Shown here: positions 1-8,118 of the stretch, piece by piece
Layout: each line of letters opens with the position of its first letter
Numbering within the stretch: position 1 is the stretch's first letter
Assembly: GCF_029263155.1 (NCBI RefSeq)
Contig: NZ_JAJCYB010000008.1
Coordinates: 38,745 to 102,744, forward strand
DNA: 64,000 bases
Source: Pseudonocardia sp.
GTDB lineage: Bacteria; Actinomycetota; Actinomycetes; Mycobacteriales; Pseudonocardiaceae
Direction of reading: 5' to 3'
The notes under the pieces: generated by a model
The model's input: the letters and a program-made list of their open reading frames with translations, nothing else
Databases searched by the model: none
What the model was told of the DNA's origin: nothing
Program-made: the position numbers and the translations under genes

Positions 1-1
1 T

Positions 2-619
2 CGCACGGAGCTGACCCGGCGCACCGCACGCCTGCTGGCGGGCCACGGGGTGCACGCCCCGATGGGCTGGCGCGGCGAGACACTGGCCGTGCTCGTCCCG
101 GACCGGGCACCCGACGTCGCCCGCCGGTGGGGCCACGAGCTCTGTGCGCTGGGCCCCGAGCTGGACCGGGAGCTCTCCCTCGGCGTCAGCGCGCCCGTCC
201 AGACCATCTCGCAGTACCTGGTCGCCGGGCGCCAGGCAGGCTACGCGAAGGCGGCGACCCGTCCGCCGGACGCACCCGTCGCGGTGTTCGAGGATCTCGG
301 CGCCGTGCAGTTCCTCCTGGAACCCGCACACGGCGAGGACCTGGACCGCTACGCGGAGCAGCAGCTCGGCGTGCTGCTCGCCTACGACCGCGACCACGAC
401 GCCGACCTGGTCAACACCCTGCGCGCCTACCTGCGGTGCGACGGCCACGTGCAGCGCGCCGCCGGGTCGCTCTCCATCCACCCGAAGACGATGAGCTACC
501 GGCTCGGCCGGATCGAGGCACTGACCGGCATCACGGTGGCCAGGCAGGAGGACCGCTTCAACGCCCAGATGGCGCTGGAGATCCTGGACATGCGGGCAGG
601 GCGCCCCGATCCCGGCTGA
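2..619 (+). CDS. PucR-family transcriptional regulator, C-terminal part (cut by window edge)
   Basis: The reading frame is open from the first bases, so the true start lies outside the window. The visible ~205 residues end with the PucR-type helix-turn-helix: a DxDLVNTLRAYL segment, then AAGSLSIHPKTMSYRLGRIE, where repeated Ala/Ser and the YRLGRIE helix are typical of PucR C-termini. These proteins are cytoplasmic DNA-binding regulators, often of catabolic genes. It converges on the monooxygenase operon with only 9 bp between stop codons. It may regulate that operon, but nothing visible proves this. The sensory N-terminus is missing. Confidence 0.85.
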   Translation, partial: RTELTRRTARLLAGHGVHAPMGWRGETLAVLVPDRAPDVARRWGHELCALGPELDRELSLGVSAPVQTISQYLVAGRQAGYAKAATRPPDAPVAVFEDLGAVQFLLEPAHGEDLDRYAEQQLGVLLAYDRDHDADLVNTLRAYLRCDGHVQRAAGSLSIHPKTMSYRLGRIEALTGITVARQEDRFNAQMALEILDMRAGRPDPG

Positions 620-628
620 CGCCGGCCG

Positions 629-955
629 TCAGAGGGTGAACCCGATCGCCTGCAGCTGCTCGCGGCCGTCCTCGGTGATCCGGGCCGGCGTCCACGCCGG
701 GCGCCAGACCCAGCGAACCTCGTAGGCGGTCAGGATCGGGCCGAGTGCTGTCCGGATCTGGTCCTCGATCACCCCGGTGAGCGGGCAGGCCGGCGAGGTC
801 AGCGTCATGGTGAGGACGGCAGGGGCCCCCGCGAGGTCCAGCTCGTAGACGAACCCGAGGTCGACGACGTTGACCCCGAGGTCGGGGTCGATCACCTCCC
901 GCAGCGCCTCCAGAACGATGGCCTCCGAGACCTCGACCGCCTGTACTGCTGTCAT
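629..955 (-). CDS. MIP18/DUF59-family metal-sulfur cluster assembly protein
   Basis: A 108-residue protein with the MIP18 (DUF59) pattern: EALREVIDPDLGVNVVDLG near the N-terminus and TLTSPACPLTGVI in the middle, carrying the conserved Cys. Family members (PaaD, SufT, MIP18) help assemble Fe-S or iron-containing enzymes. It is the last gene of the diiron monooxygenase operon, and its ATG overlaps the stop of the uL22-like gene by 4 bp, so the two are probably translationally coupled. Likely role (inference): maturation of the Rieske ferredoxin or of the diiron hydroxylase. Confidence 0.85.
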   Translation of the reverse strand: MTAVQAVEVSEAIVLEALREVIDPDLGVNVVDLGFVYELDLAGAPAVLTMTLTSPACPLTGVIEDQIRTALGPILTAYEVRWVWRPAWTPARITEDGREQLQAIGFTL

Positions 956-1332
956 CCGACCGTACCTCCTCCGTCGTACGCCGCTACCCGTAGCTCCACC
1001 CGGATCCGGGTCGTCTCCGTCGTGATCCAGGTGGCCAGGCCGTGTGCCTTCCGGCGCACCCTGACGACCGGCTCGCCGTCCCCGATCTCGCCGCCGTGCA
1101 GCACCCAGTCCCCCGCCGGTGATCCGAACCGGTGCGCCGCAGCCGACACCGCACCCTGCACGACCCGCGCGACGGGCTCGCACGTGGCGGCGCCCTGGCG
1201 GGTCAGCACCGCCAGTGCCTCGGCTGCGGACATCCCGTGAACCCGGTCGAGCGCCCGCGCCGCCGCGGCCTTGGCGATCCGGGCCTGCGGCGCCTCGGCG
1301 ACGACGAGCCCCGGTCCGATGTTGATCTCCAC
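952..1332 (-). CDS. Ribosomal protein uL22-like protein in monooxygenase operon
   Basis: A 126-residue protein whose middle and C-terminus follow the bacterial L22 pattern: an alpha-helical ALDRVHGMSAAEALAVL segment (compare the IRGKxxxxALxIL region of L22), a VARVVQGAVSAAAH helix, then RVRRKAHGLATWITTETTR, matching the RxRAxGRAxxIxKRTSHI strand. It lacks the strongly basic N-terminus and much of the Lys/Arg content of true L22. It lies between the ferredoxin reductase and the MIP18 gene, far from any ribosomal operon. Whether it binds RNA or has been reused as an assembly factor is unknown. The fold resemblance is judged by eye. Confidence 0.65.
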   Translation of the reverse strand: MEINIGPGLVVAEAPQARIAKAAAARALDRVHGMSAAEALAVLTRQGAATCEPVARVVQGAVSAAAHRFGSPAGDWVLHGGEIGDGEPVVRVRRKAHGLATWITTETTRIRVELRVAAYDGGGTVG

Positions 1333-1345
1333 CGCGTCCTCCCCG

Positions 1346-2560
1346 TCACGCCGGTGCCGGTCGGGTGACCCGGCGCAGGTCGATCGACTCGTCGCGCAGC
1401 TGGTCGGCGGTAACCGGATGCCCGGCGCGCAGCAGCCTCCGCCCGGCCATCACCTCTTGTGGCCTGCCGAGACCGAGCACCGAGACCACCCGCGCGTCGC
1501 GCAGCCCGAACCGCACGAAGGACGCCTCGTCGATCCGGCCGCGGACGACCTCCTCGTCGGCTCCGGCGCCGCCGGGGTGCCCGCAGCTCTGCAAGGTGTG
1601 CTCGTACTGGTCCGACCAGAACCAGTGCGGCTCGTCGTGGGCCACGTCCTCGCCGAGCATGGCGCGGGCCGCGACCGCACCCTGCCGCTTGGCGCTGTCG
1701 TGATGCTCGACCCGCAGCCGCCCGTAGCGGGGATGGGCGTGCGCGGCGACATCGCCTGCCGCAAACACGCCCGGCACCGCGGTACGGCAGCCTGCGTCGA
1801 CGAGCACGCCGTCCGAGCAGCCCACTCCGGCCGCCTCGAACAGCGCCGTCTCGCGCACCACGCCGGCCGCGACCAGCAGGACCGAGCACTCGATGACGTC
1901 CCGGTCGGTGCGGACCAGCAGCCCGCCATGGATCTGCTGCACGGCCTCGACGCGCTCCCCGCAGCGCAGATCCACCCCGGCGGCCCGGTGGATGTCCGCG
2001 AACAGCTGCCCGATCTCGGTGCCCACCGCCCGCTCCATCGGGACCGCGCCCATCTCCAGCACCGTCACGTCGACGCCGAGCCCGCGCGCCGTGGCCGCGA
2101 CCTCGCACCCGACGAACCCGCCGCCGAGCACGACGAGCCGCTCCGCCGGCACCATGGCCCGACGCAGCGCGTCGGCGTCGGCGCGGCTGCGCAGGTGGTG
2201 CACGCGGTTCCCGGCCAGCCCCGGCAGCCGCCGGGCCCGCCCGCCGGTCGCGAGCAGCAGCGCGTCGTAGCCGACGCTGCGGCCACCGACCGTGACGCGC
2301 CGCGCCGCGCAGTCGAGGTCCGTCGCCCGGGTGCCCGTGAGCAGTTCGATCGACTGCTCGGCGTAGAACTCCGCCGGGTGGACCGCGATGTCCGGGGCCT
2401 TCCCGCCGAGCCATGCCTTCGACAGGGGCGGGCGCTCGTAGGGGAGGTCCGGCTCGTCACCGACGAGCAGAACCTCGCCGGCGAACCCCTCGCTGCGTAG
2501 GGTCGCCGCGGCCGTCGCCCCGGCGACCCCCGCTCCGACGATCACGAACCGCCGGGTCAT
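1346..2560 (-). CDS. FAD-dependent NAD(P)H:ferredoxin reductase of the monooxygenase
   Basis: 404 residues with an N-terminal FAD-binding GAGVAGATAA motif, a central NAD-binding VVLGGGFVGCEVA motif and a C-terminal FAD motif around GVFAAGDVA. This is the pyridine nucleotide-disulfide/BphA4-type ferredoxin reductase family. It would pass electrons from NAD(P)H to the Rieske ferredoxin encoded just upstream, which overlaps it by 4 bp. In the classical toluene-4-monooxygenase cluster this position holds a two-domain 2Fe-2S/FNR-type reductase, so the present arrangement is a component swap. The ATG at 2560 was chosen because it fits the overlap and the FAD motif position. Confidence 0.88.
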   Translation of the reverse strand: MTRRFVIVGAGVAGATAAATLRSEGFAGEVLLVGDEPDLPYERPPLSKAWLGGKAPDIAVHPAEFYAEQSIELLTGTRATDLDCAARRVTVGGRSVGYDALLLATGGRARRLPGLAGNRVHHLRSRADADALRRAMVPAERLVVLGGGFVGCEVAATARGLGVDVTVLEMGAVPMERAVGTEIGQLFADIHRAAGVDLRCGERVEAVQQIHGGLLVRTDRDVIECSVLLVAAGVVRETALFEAAGVGCSDGVLVDAGCRTAVPGVFAAGDVAAHAHPRYGRLRVEHHDSAKRQGAVAARAMLGEDVAHDEPHWFWSDQYEHTLQSCGHPGGAGADEEVVRGRIDEASFVRFGLRDARVVSVLGLGRPQEVMAGRRLLRAGHPVTADQLRDESIDLRRVTRPAPA

Positions 2561-2886
2561 CCCGGCCCCACGTCGACCTGGATCATCCCGTCCTCGGTCA
2601 CCCGGCACGGGAATCCGGTCAGCGAGGCGGTGGCCGGGTTGCGGCCCTGCCCGCTGCACCCCTCGAACTCCCACAGGTGCCGGGAGCAGGTGATGACCTC
2701 GCCGTCGAAGTCGCCCTCGTCGAGCGCCCACTCCTGGTGCGGGCAGCGGTTGCGGTAGGCCCGCACGTCCCCGTCGACGTTGACGAGCAGCACGCTGGTC
2801 GTCGCGACCGTGACGGCGATCATCTCCCCTTCCCAGAGCTCGTCGAGGGCCAGCGCGGGCAGCCAGCTCGCGGTCACCGCCTCCAC
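2557..2886 (-). CDS. Rieske [2Fe-2S] ferredoxin component of the monooxygenase
   Basis: 109 residues when read from a GTG that begins one base past the stop of the beta-subunit gene; a second in-frame GTG lies three codons later. The Rieske ligands are visible as CPHQ (Cys48, His50) and CSRHLW (Cys67, His70). The protein matches the TmoC-type ferredoxin, which carries electrons from the reductase to the hydroxylase diiron site. Here it follows the beta subunit instead of sitting between gamma and effector, so the gene order differs from tmoABCDEF. Cytoplasmic, in tight operon with both neighbours. Confidence 0.88.
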   Translation of the reverse strand: MEAVTASWLPALALDELWEGEMIAVTVATTSVLLVNVDGDVRAYRNRCPHQEWALDEGDFDGEVITCSRHLWEFEGCSGQGRNPATASLTGFPCRVTEDGMIQVDVGPG

Positions 2887-2887
2887 C

Positions 2888-3928
2888 TCACACCACCGCG
2901 GCGGGGACAGCCGGATGCAGACCCAGGCCGGCGGCGTCGAGCACCCGTGCTCTGGCCGCCCGCGCCGAGGCCAGGACGTCGTCGACGGACGGGGCCCCCT
3001 GCGGCGCGGACGCCAGCACCGGCGCGAGCGCGGCGACGGCCTCGTCGGCGCGAACCGACCACCGGTCGATCCACTTGCGGAGCACGTCGATGTTGCCCGA
3101 CCGCTGGTCGATCGCGAACGCGGCGAGCGCGGCGCTCCACCGCTCCCGGCGCCGCGCATCGGCGGCGAGCAGGCTGGACAGATGCCAGGCCAGCTCGTCA
3201 CCGTTGGCCCGCGCCACCCTGCCGAACTGCGTGAGCAGCACGTCGTCGAGGGTGGGCAGCAGCACGAGGTCGATCGCGGTGAACGCCTCCGCCCAGTCGT
3301 AGGCGATCAGCGCGGTCTCGACGGCCCTGCGGACGCCCTGCCAGGCCGGGTCGTCCTCCCAGATCGCCCGTTCCCGCTCGCCGATCCCACTGCCGGGCCG
3401 CGCGAGCTGGAGCTCGCGGGTGCGGTAGGCGATGCGGCTGACCCGCCGCAGCAGGTCGGCGGTCGCGAACGCGGACGCGTTCGTGATGTAGGACGACGGC
3501 GCGATGTGGCCGATGTAGGCCTGTACCTGCTGGGCGCCGTGCAGCGGGTATCGCGCCGGGGCGAACACCCGTCCGAGGACGGACACCCACCCCTCGGACA
3601 GGGTCGCGTCGGCGCCGGCCTCGGCGTACTGCGTGAGCAGCCCCTCGGCCTTGGTCTCCTCGTCGTCCTGGAGCCCGACATAGGTCCGGTAGGTCAGCTG
3701 GTCGGGGTCGCGGAACGCGTTCCAGTCCTCGACCTTCAGCGGCGAGCCCTCACGGTAGGTCAGGAACCACAGGTTCGCCGGCGACGACGGGTTCTGCTCG
3801 AACGGGACCTTCCGGCCCTCCCGCAGTGTCCAGTTCGTCTCGTGGGTCATCACCTCGTACTCGCTGGGGACGCGGCGGGTTTCGCCGAACGCGCTCCAGG
3901 TCCGCCGTCGCTTCGGGGTCGCTGTCAT
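2888..3928 (-). CDS. Diiron monooxygenase hydroxylase beta subunit (TmoE-like)
   Basis: 346 residues, the usual length of a soluble diiron monooxygenase beta (small) subunit. The N-terminal third contains LTYRTYVGLQDDEE, resembling the conserved YRTYVxxQDxxE stretch of TmoE-type subunits; no diiron ligands are expected or seen. It should pair with the alpha subunit in the dimeric hydroxylase core. It overlaps the effector gene by 4 bp upstream and leaves one base before the Rieske start downstream. Confidence 0.88.
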   Translation of the reverse strand: MTATPKRRRTWSAFGETRRVPSEYEVMTHETNWTLREGRKVPFEQNPSSPANLWFLTYREGSPLKVEDWNAFRDPDQLTYRTYVGLQDDEETKAEGLLTQYAEAGADATLSEGWVSVLGRVFAPARYPLHGAQQVQAYIGHIAPSSYITNASAFATADLLRRVSRIAYRTRELQLARPGSGIGERERAIWEDDPAWQGVRRAVETALIAYDWAEAFTAIDLVLLPTLDDVLLTQFGRVARANGDELAWHLSSLLAADARRRERWSAALAAFAIDQRSGNIDVLRKWIDRWSVRADEAVAALAPVLASAPQGAPSVDDVLASARAARARVLDAAGLGLHPAVPAAVV

Positions 3929-4224
3929 GCCGTCGCTCCTTCACGCTTGGTGGCCCATTCCCAGGAGATCTCGTCGCTGCTCGTGTGGATGCGGCCCGCG
4001 AAGGACGAGAGCATCGTCTGCAGCGAGCGCAGCTCGAACGCCGGACCGAGGTGGCGCTGCAACGACGCCTCGGTCACCCGCACCCGGCCCGGGCCCTGCA
4101 CCCGGACGTAGGAACCGCGATCGACCACGTCGATGTCGATGTCGGGGTTGTCGTCGCGGATCGCCGCGATCACCGACTCGACCTCGTCGCACATGCGGAG
4201 CACCGGCCCCACGGGGTGATCCAT
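3925..4224 (-). CDS. Monooxygenase effector (coupling) protein, TmoD/MmoB-like
   Basis: 99 residues. The protein begins with MDHPVGPVLRMCDEVESVIAA, which fits the small cofactorless effector proteins (TmoD, MmoB, DmpM) that bind the hydroxylase and control turnover and regioselectivity. Its ATG shares one base with the stop of the gamma gene, and its stop overlaps the start of the beta gene by 4 bp. Assignment rests on size, position and the GPVxxxxDxxExVIAAI pattern. Confidence 0.85.
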   Translation of the reverse strand: MDHPVGPVLRMCDEVESVIAAIRDDNPDIDIDVVDRGSYVRVQGPGRVRVTEASLQRHLGPAFELRSLQTMLSSFAGRIHTSSDEISWEWATKREGATA

Positions 4225-4490
4225 CAGGTCTCCTCATACTCGACGCGGACGTGGTCCAGGGGCCCGATTCCGGCCTCGGCCACGGTCAGGGACGGGTCCA
4301 GCCGCTTCCCGTTGTGGAAGACGACGTGGGGCAGGTCGCGCTTGGGCACCCGCCTGCCCTCGGTGTGGTGCGCGACCGCTCCGGCCAGCTCGGCGATCGT
4401 GTTGTTCGACATGACGGGCACGAGGATCTGCACGAAGTCCTCGGCGAAGATCGCATTGAGCGGCACCAGCTGGGGCTCGGTTGTCGTCAT
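4224..4490 (-). CDS. Diiron monooxygenase hydroxylase gamma subunit (TmoB-like)
   Basis: 88 residues ending in a small acidic, ubiquitin-like segment (PLDHVRVEYEET). Size, position directly after the alpha subunit and the FAEDFVQILVPVMSNNTIAELA N-terminal half fit the TmoB-type gamma subunit that caps the hydroxylase. It starts 2 bp after the alpha-subunit stop codon. No catalytic residues are expected. TmoB-like gamma subunits mark the four-component toluene/alkene/isoprene group and separate it from phenol and methane types. Confidence 0.82.
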   Translation of the reverse strand: MTTTEPQLVPLNAIFAEDFVQILVPVMSNNTIAELAGAVAHHTEGRRVPKRDLPHVVFHNGKRLDPSLTVAEAGIGPLDHVRVEYEET

Positions 4491-4492
4491 CG

Positions 4493-6010
4493 TCAGGACC
4501 CCGCAACCGCGACGCGGGGCACGATCAGCCGGTCCTTGTAGTCCGCCGCCCAGCTGTAGTCCGGGTCGTCGCCCATGACGTCGGGGGTGAGCCCCATGTA
4601 GCCGAGGATGCCGCCGACGTCCATCGGCTGGATCTCGCCTGCCACGAAACGGTCGATCACGGTGGGGTGGTTGAGGTTGTCGCGGTCCTTCCACCAGATC
4701 TGCCGGCAGCCCGCCGTGCAGAAGTGGTAGGTGACGCCGTTGTGTTTCAGCGGGTAGTCGCGCACCCGCCACCGGTTGTCGTACCCCAGCGTCGCGACGC
4801 AGCACGGCAGGTGGCACATGCTGCACAGCCACGGCAGCGTCTCCGGCAGCGTCGCCTCCATGTTGCCGGCGTTGACGTTGTCGATGATCACGTCCCACTT
4901 GTCGCCGTAGACGGTCTCCCAGTTGGGGTACTTGCTGCGCAGCCAGTCCCGGTCGTCCTTGCTCACCGCGGCCGTCGGCTTCCACCACAGCGTCGGGCGC
5001 CAGTACCACAGGCCCATGTGCAGCGCGTGGTGCCAGGTGTCGAGGCCCTTCATGAACTCGTCCCAGAACCACGGCTTCTTCAGCCCGTAGTCCTCGATGG
5101 TGCGGACGAACTGGTCGATGATCCACTCCTCCATGAACTCCCGGTAGGACTGCTTCCGGTGCTCGACGGGGGTGTAGTAGTCCATCGCGGGTCCGGTGAG
5201 GGCGGCGAAGGCGCGGGCCGAACCCCAGAACGCCTTGTCGATCACCCACTGGGCGCGGACCGGATCGTGCTCGACGAGGATCTCCAGCGTCGGGCCGCCC
5301 TGCTGGGCGTGCCGGGCCTCGTCGGTCTGGATCGAGCTGATCATGTTGGCGAAGTTGACGTCGCCGGACTCGAGCGCGTCGGCCGAGAGCGCGATGAACT
5401 GCAGGTTGGTGAACCCGGTCTCGAAGGTCAGAGGGAGCTGGATCGCGATGTCCACGACGTTGGACGTCACACACATCCCGTCGAACAGGTTCCGCAGCGA
5501 GATGGCCACCCAGTCGTTGGTGTGGAACATCTTCTGGGTCCAGTCGTACTGCGGGTCCTTGCCGACGAACTCGTGGCCGAAGAACAGCGTGATCTGTGCG
5601 TGCCGGATCTCGTCGAGCGCGCCGAACGTGGCCATGTTGCGCCACGATCCGTTGAGCCCGAAGCGGGCCATCTTCAGCTCGGCGAGCACTGCCTCCGACT
5701 CGACGAGCGTCACGCCGCCGAAGTGCATCTTCGTCGAGGACTTCCAGCCCTCGGACAGGTTCTCCCACGCGGTGGAGCGCTGCAGCGCGGCCTTCACGGC
5801 GTACGCCGAGCTCTCCTTCTCCCGCTGGGTGGCGACGTACTCCGGGTAGGAGACTTTGTAGTCCTCCTCCCACGCCGCCCACGCCTCGCGCGGCACCTTG
5901 CCGGTGCCCGACATCCATTCCGGATAGACCGCCTCGTCATCCACATAGGACAACGTCCAGTCGACGTCACGGACGAGGTGCTGCCATTCCTCGCGCTTCA
6001 ACAGGGTCAT
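4493..6010 (-). CDS. Diiron monooxygenase hydroxylase alpha subunit (TmoA/IsoA/XamA group)
   Basis: 505 residues. The six diiron ligands are at the same numbers as in toluene-4-monooxygenase TmoA: Glu104, Glu134 and His137 (DEIRH), Glu197, Glu231 and His234 (DEARH). Thr201, Phe176 and Phe205 of the active-site region are also present, while positions 100 and 103 are Val/Val, so the pocket may differ. The C-terminus has a Cys-rich segment (CSMCHLPCC then FCTAGC) as in this subgroup. It should insert oxygen into an alkene or aromatic ring. Substrate cannot be set from sequence; the CoM genes nearby favour an alkene (inference). Confidence 0.93.
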   Translation of the reverse strand: MTLLKREEWQHLVRDVDWTLSYVDDEAVYPEWMSGTGKVPREAWAAWEEDYKVSYPEYVATQREKESSAYAVKAALQRSTAWENLSEGWKSSTKMHFGGVTLVESEAVLAELKMARFGLNGSWRNMATFGALDEIRHAQITLFFGHEFVGKDPQYDWTQKMFHTNDWVAISLRNLFDGMCVTSNVVDIAIQLPLTFETGFTNLQFIALSADALESGDVNFANMISSIQTDEARHAQQGGPTLEILVEHDPVRAQWVIDKAFWGSARAFAALTGPAMDYYTPVEHRKQSYREFMEEWIIDQFVRTIEDYGLKKPWFWDEFMKGLDTWHHALHMGLWYWRPTLWWKPTAAVSKDDRDWLRSKYPNWETVYGDKWDVIIDNVNAGNMEATLPETLPWLCSMCHLPCCVATLGYDNRWRVRDYPLKHNGVTYHFCTAGCRQIWWKDRDNLNHPTVIDRFVAGEIQPMDVGGILGYMGLTPDVMGDDPDYSWAADYKDRLIVPRVAVAGS

Positions 6011-6019
6011 CTGTACTCC

Positions 6020-6502
6020 TCAGTCGATCTCGAGGTGGGCGAGCTGGCGGCTGATGCTGGCGTTGTTCCAGTAGGCGGTGATGCCGTCGATCAGCCCGTC
6101 GTGGCACCGGAACACGAACAGGTGCGGCTCGGCGAAGCTGCCACCGCGGGCGGAGATGTTGGCCCACGCGCTGGCCTGGGTGCCGCCGATGGTCACCTCG
6201 ACGGCCACCACGCTGCCACCCTCCACGGATGCGCCCGCCCGCACCGACGCGACGGTGTTCCACAGGTCCGGGAACGAGGTGATCAGCCCGGTCCACAGCG
6301 TCTTGCCGATCGTGGCGACCTTGCCCTCGCCACGGACGACCCGCTGGCGGCCCCAGATCTCCACGGGCACGTAGGAGAAATCCGCGTTCGGCGTGCAGAG
6401 GTCGACCATCTCGTCCACCTCGTGGCGGCGGTAGGCGTCGAAGAACGCCTCCACCGTCTGGGTGGGGATGCGCACCTCGATCGTCGTCATGGCAGTGGTC
6501 AT
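6020..6502 (-). CDS. SnoaL/NTF2-like protein
   Basis: 160 residues with the NTF2-like cone fold pattern: N-terminal helix TVEAFFDAYRRHEVDEMVDL, a central loop with ADFSYVPVEIWGR and C-terminal strands ending DGLIDGITAYWN. Such proteins can be isomerases, cyclases, hydrolases or ligand-binding proteins. The ATG at 6502 gives an ATGA overlap with the preceding SnoaL-like gene; a second ATG four codons in is possible. It sits 9 bp upstream of the hydroxylase alpha gene, so it is made with the monooxygenase and may act on its product, but its reaction is unknown. Confidence 0.8.
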   Translation of the reverse strand: MTTAMTTIEVRIPTQTVEAFFDAYRRHEVDEMVDLCTPNADFSYVPVEIWGRQRVVRGEGKVATIGKTLWTGLITSFPDLWNTVASVRAGASVEGGSVVAVEVTIGGTQASAWANISARGGSFAEPHLFVFRCHDGLIDGITAYWNNASISRQLAHLEID

Positions 6503-6966
6503 GCCGGGGCTCCTTGTCGATCGGTGATGGCCACGATCGCGATCCGGTCGAGGCGCTTGACGGCCAGGCGCCGGAAGAGCTGGTTCTCGTCCCAGAAGCC
6601 CTTGACGGTGTGGATCAGGCCGTCGCGCACGGTCAGCAGCCAGGCCTGGCGCAGGTCGAGGTGCTTCTCCTGGTTGACGGCGCCGAGGTAGTCGGCGGCC
6701 TGGGTGCCCTCGACCGAGATCTCGGCGAGCACGACGCCGTCGCCGAGGTCGGACGTGCGGTGCACGGTGACGAACAGGTCGGGGAACGCCTCGACCGTGG
6801 CGGCGAAGAACGCGCGGCCCGACGCCGCCGGGTCCATCGAGGTCTGCCCTGCGGCGGGCAGCACCTCCACCTCGGCGTCGGGGGCGAGCAGGGCCAGCGC
6901 GGCGCCGGTGTCCCTGGCGCCGAGAGCGTGGAAGAAGCTGCTGACGACGTCGGCAGGCGTGGGCAT
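6499..6966 (-). CDS. SnoaL/NTF2-like protein
   Basis: 155 residues, a paralogue-like partner of the next gene, with VVSSFFHALGARDTGAALALLAPDAEVEV at the N-terminus and WLLTVRDGLIHTVKGFWDE near the C-terminus, both typical of SnoaL-like proteins. The ATG at 6966 is chosen because a GAGGAG ribosome-binding site lies nine bases before it. A GTG at 7032 that overlaps the stop of the upstream gene would add 22 residues. Two adjacent NTF2-like proteins could form a heterodimer (inference). Function unknown. Confidence 0.78.
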   Translation of the reverse strand: MPTPADVVSSFFHALGARDTGAALALLAPDAEVEVLPAAGQTSMDPAASGRAFFAATVEAFPDLFVTVHRTSDLGDGVVLAEISVEGTQAADYLGAVNQEKHLDLRQAWLLTVRDGLIHTVKGFWDENQLFRRLAVKRLDRIAIVAITDRQGAPA

Positions 6967-7028
6967 GGGCGTCGGCTCCTCAGTGGTGGTCCGCCGTCTC
7001 ACGAGCCGGCGGAGTGCGTCGAGAACGG

Positions 7029-8048
7029 TCACAGCGCGGCGAGTGACTTGAGGACGGCGTCGGCGACGGCGTCGGACGAGCCGGGGTTCTGCCCGGTGAT
7101 CAGGTTGCGGTCGACCACCACGTGCGACACCCACGCCGACGGGGCGTCGTCGAACACCGCGCCCGCGTTCTTCAGCGCGGTGTCGAGGTACCAGGGCATA
7201 CCGAGCTGCCCGGCCACCGTCTGGTCCTCCTCCTCGTCGGTGAAGCAGGTGAGGCGGTAGCCCTCGAAGAGCCACTGGCCGTCGTCGCGACCCCCCGCGG
7301 CAAGCAGCGCGGCCGGCCCGTGGCACAACGACGCGACGGTGGCATTCCGGCGGTGCAGGATCTGCAGCAGCCGCGTGACGTCGGGGTTGTCGGCGAGATC
7401 GATCATCGGGCCGTGACCGCCGGGGACGAACACGGCGTCGAAGGTGCCCATCTCCGCGTCGGACATGGTCGAGAGGTCCACCGGCGCCTGAAATCCCGGG
7501 ATGGCGGCGAGCTCGGCGGCCAGCGAGTCGGAGATCGCCTGGCTCGCGGCATGATGCGCGGCGACCGCGGCATCCACCTCCGCCCGGGTCAGCGAGCTGC
7601 CCAAGCCGTCGTCGGTGAGCACGTCGGCGAGCTGGCGGTCCTCGCGCCACGCGGTGCGGGCGGCCCGGGCGACGAGGGAGCGAGCCTCCTCGACCGGCGT
7701 CCCGGCATCGCGCATCGCCAGCACGATCCGCCGGGACGCCCCCAGCCCGAGCCCGGTGAGCTGGCGCAGCGTCAGCCGGATGTCGTCGACGTCCGGCGCG
7801 AAGGTCCGGGTGATCGAGCCGAGGAAGTCCTCGTCCTCGTCGGGCATGTGGAAGATCGGCTGCAGGCCGTACGAGTCGGCGTGCGGCGCCCGACCGTCCG
7901 GCGTCGCGACGACGACGTCGACCCCGGCCGCGACGAACCGCCGGTACGGGACGGCCGCCTCCTCGGCGAAGAAGCCGGTCTCGTGCGGTGTCCCGTCCGC
8001 GAGTCGCATCTCGCGGGCGCTGGTAACCAGGTAGAGCAGTCGCGGCAT
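7029..8048 (-). CDS. DJ-1/PfpI-family protein with an internal helical insertion
   Basis: 339 residues, much longer than a usual DJ-1/PfpI protein (about 170-230). The Rossmann-like halves are clear: MPRLLYLVTSAREMRLADG at the N-terminus, FVPGGHGPMIDL at about residue 206 and the nucleophile elbow SLCHGPAAL at about residue 240. Between residues ~85 and ~190 there is an extra mostly helical segment, starting DEDFLGSITRTFAPDVDDI. Related Cys enzymes act as glyoxalases, isonitrile hydratases or repair proteins. As first gene of the monooxygenase operon it may remove reactive carbonyls or epoxide products (inference). Confidence 0.82.
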   Translation of the reverse strand: MPRLLYLVTSAREMRLADGTPHETGFFAEEAAVPYRRFVAAGVDVVVATPDGRAPHADSYGLQPIFHMPDEDEDFLGSITRTFAPDVDDIRLTLRQLTGLGLGASRRIVLAMRDAGTPVEEARSLVARAARTAWREDRQLADVLTDDGLGSSLTRAEVDAAVAAHHAASQAISDSLAAELAAIPGFQAPVDLSTMSDAEMGTFDAVFVPGGHGPMIDLADNPDVTRLLQILHRRNATVASLCHGPAALLAAGGRDDGQWLFEGYRLTCFTDEEEDQTVAGQLGMPWYLDTALKNAGAVFDDAPSAWVSHVVVDRNLITGQNPGSSDAVADAVLKSLAAL

Positions 8049-8118
8049 GGTGTGCTCCCGTCACTGGGTGGCGATGTGATCGGGAACACTAGGAACGGCG
8101 CGGCGGGCGGGTTACCGG

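Noticed and set aside
4481..6691. Plus-strand open frame of over 700 residues across the hydroxylase alpha gene
   Set aside because: It is antisense to a protein with all six diiron ligands and shows no domain; long antisense frames are common at this GC content.
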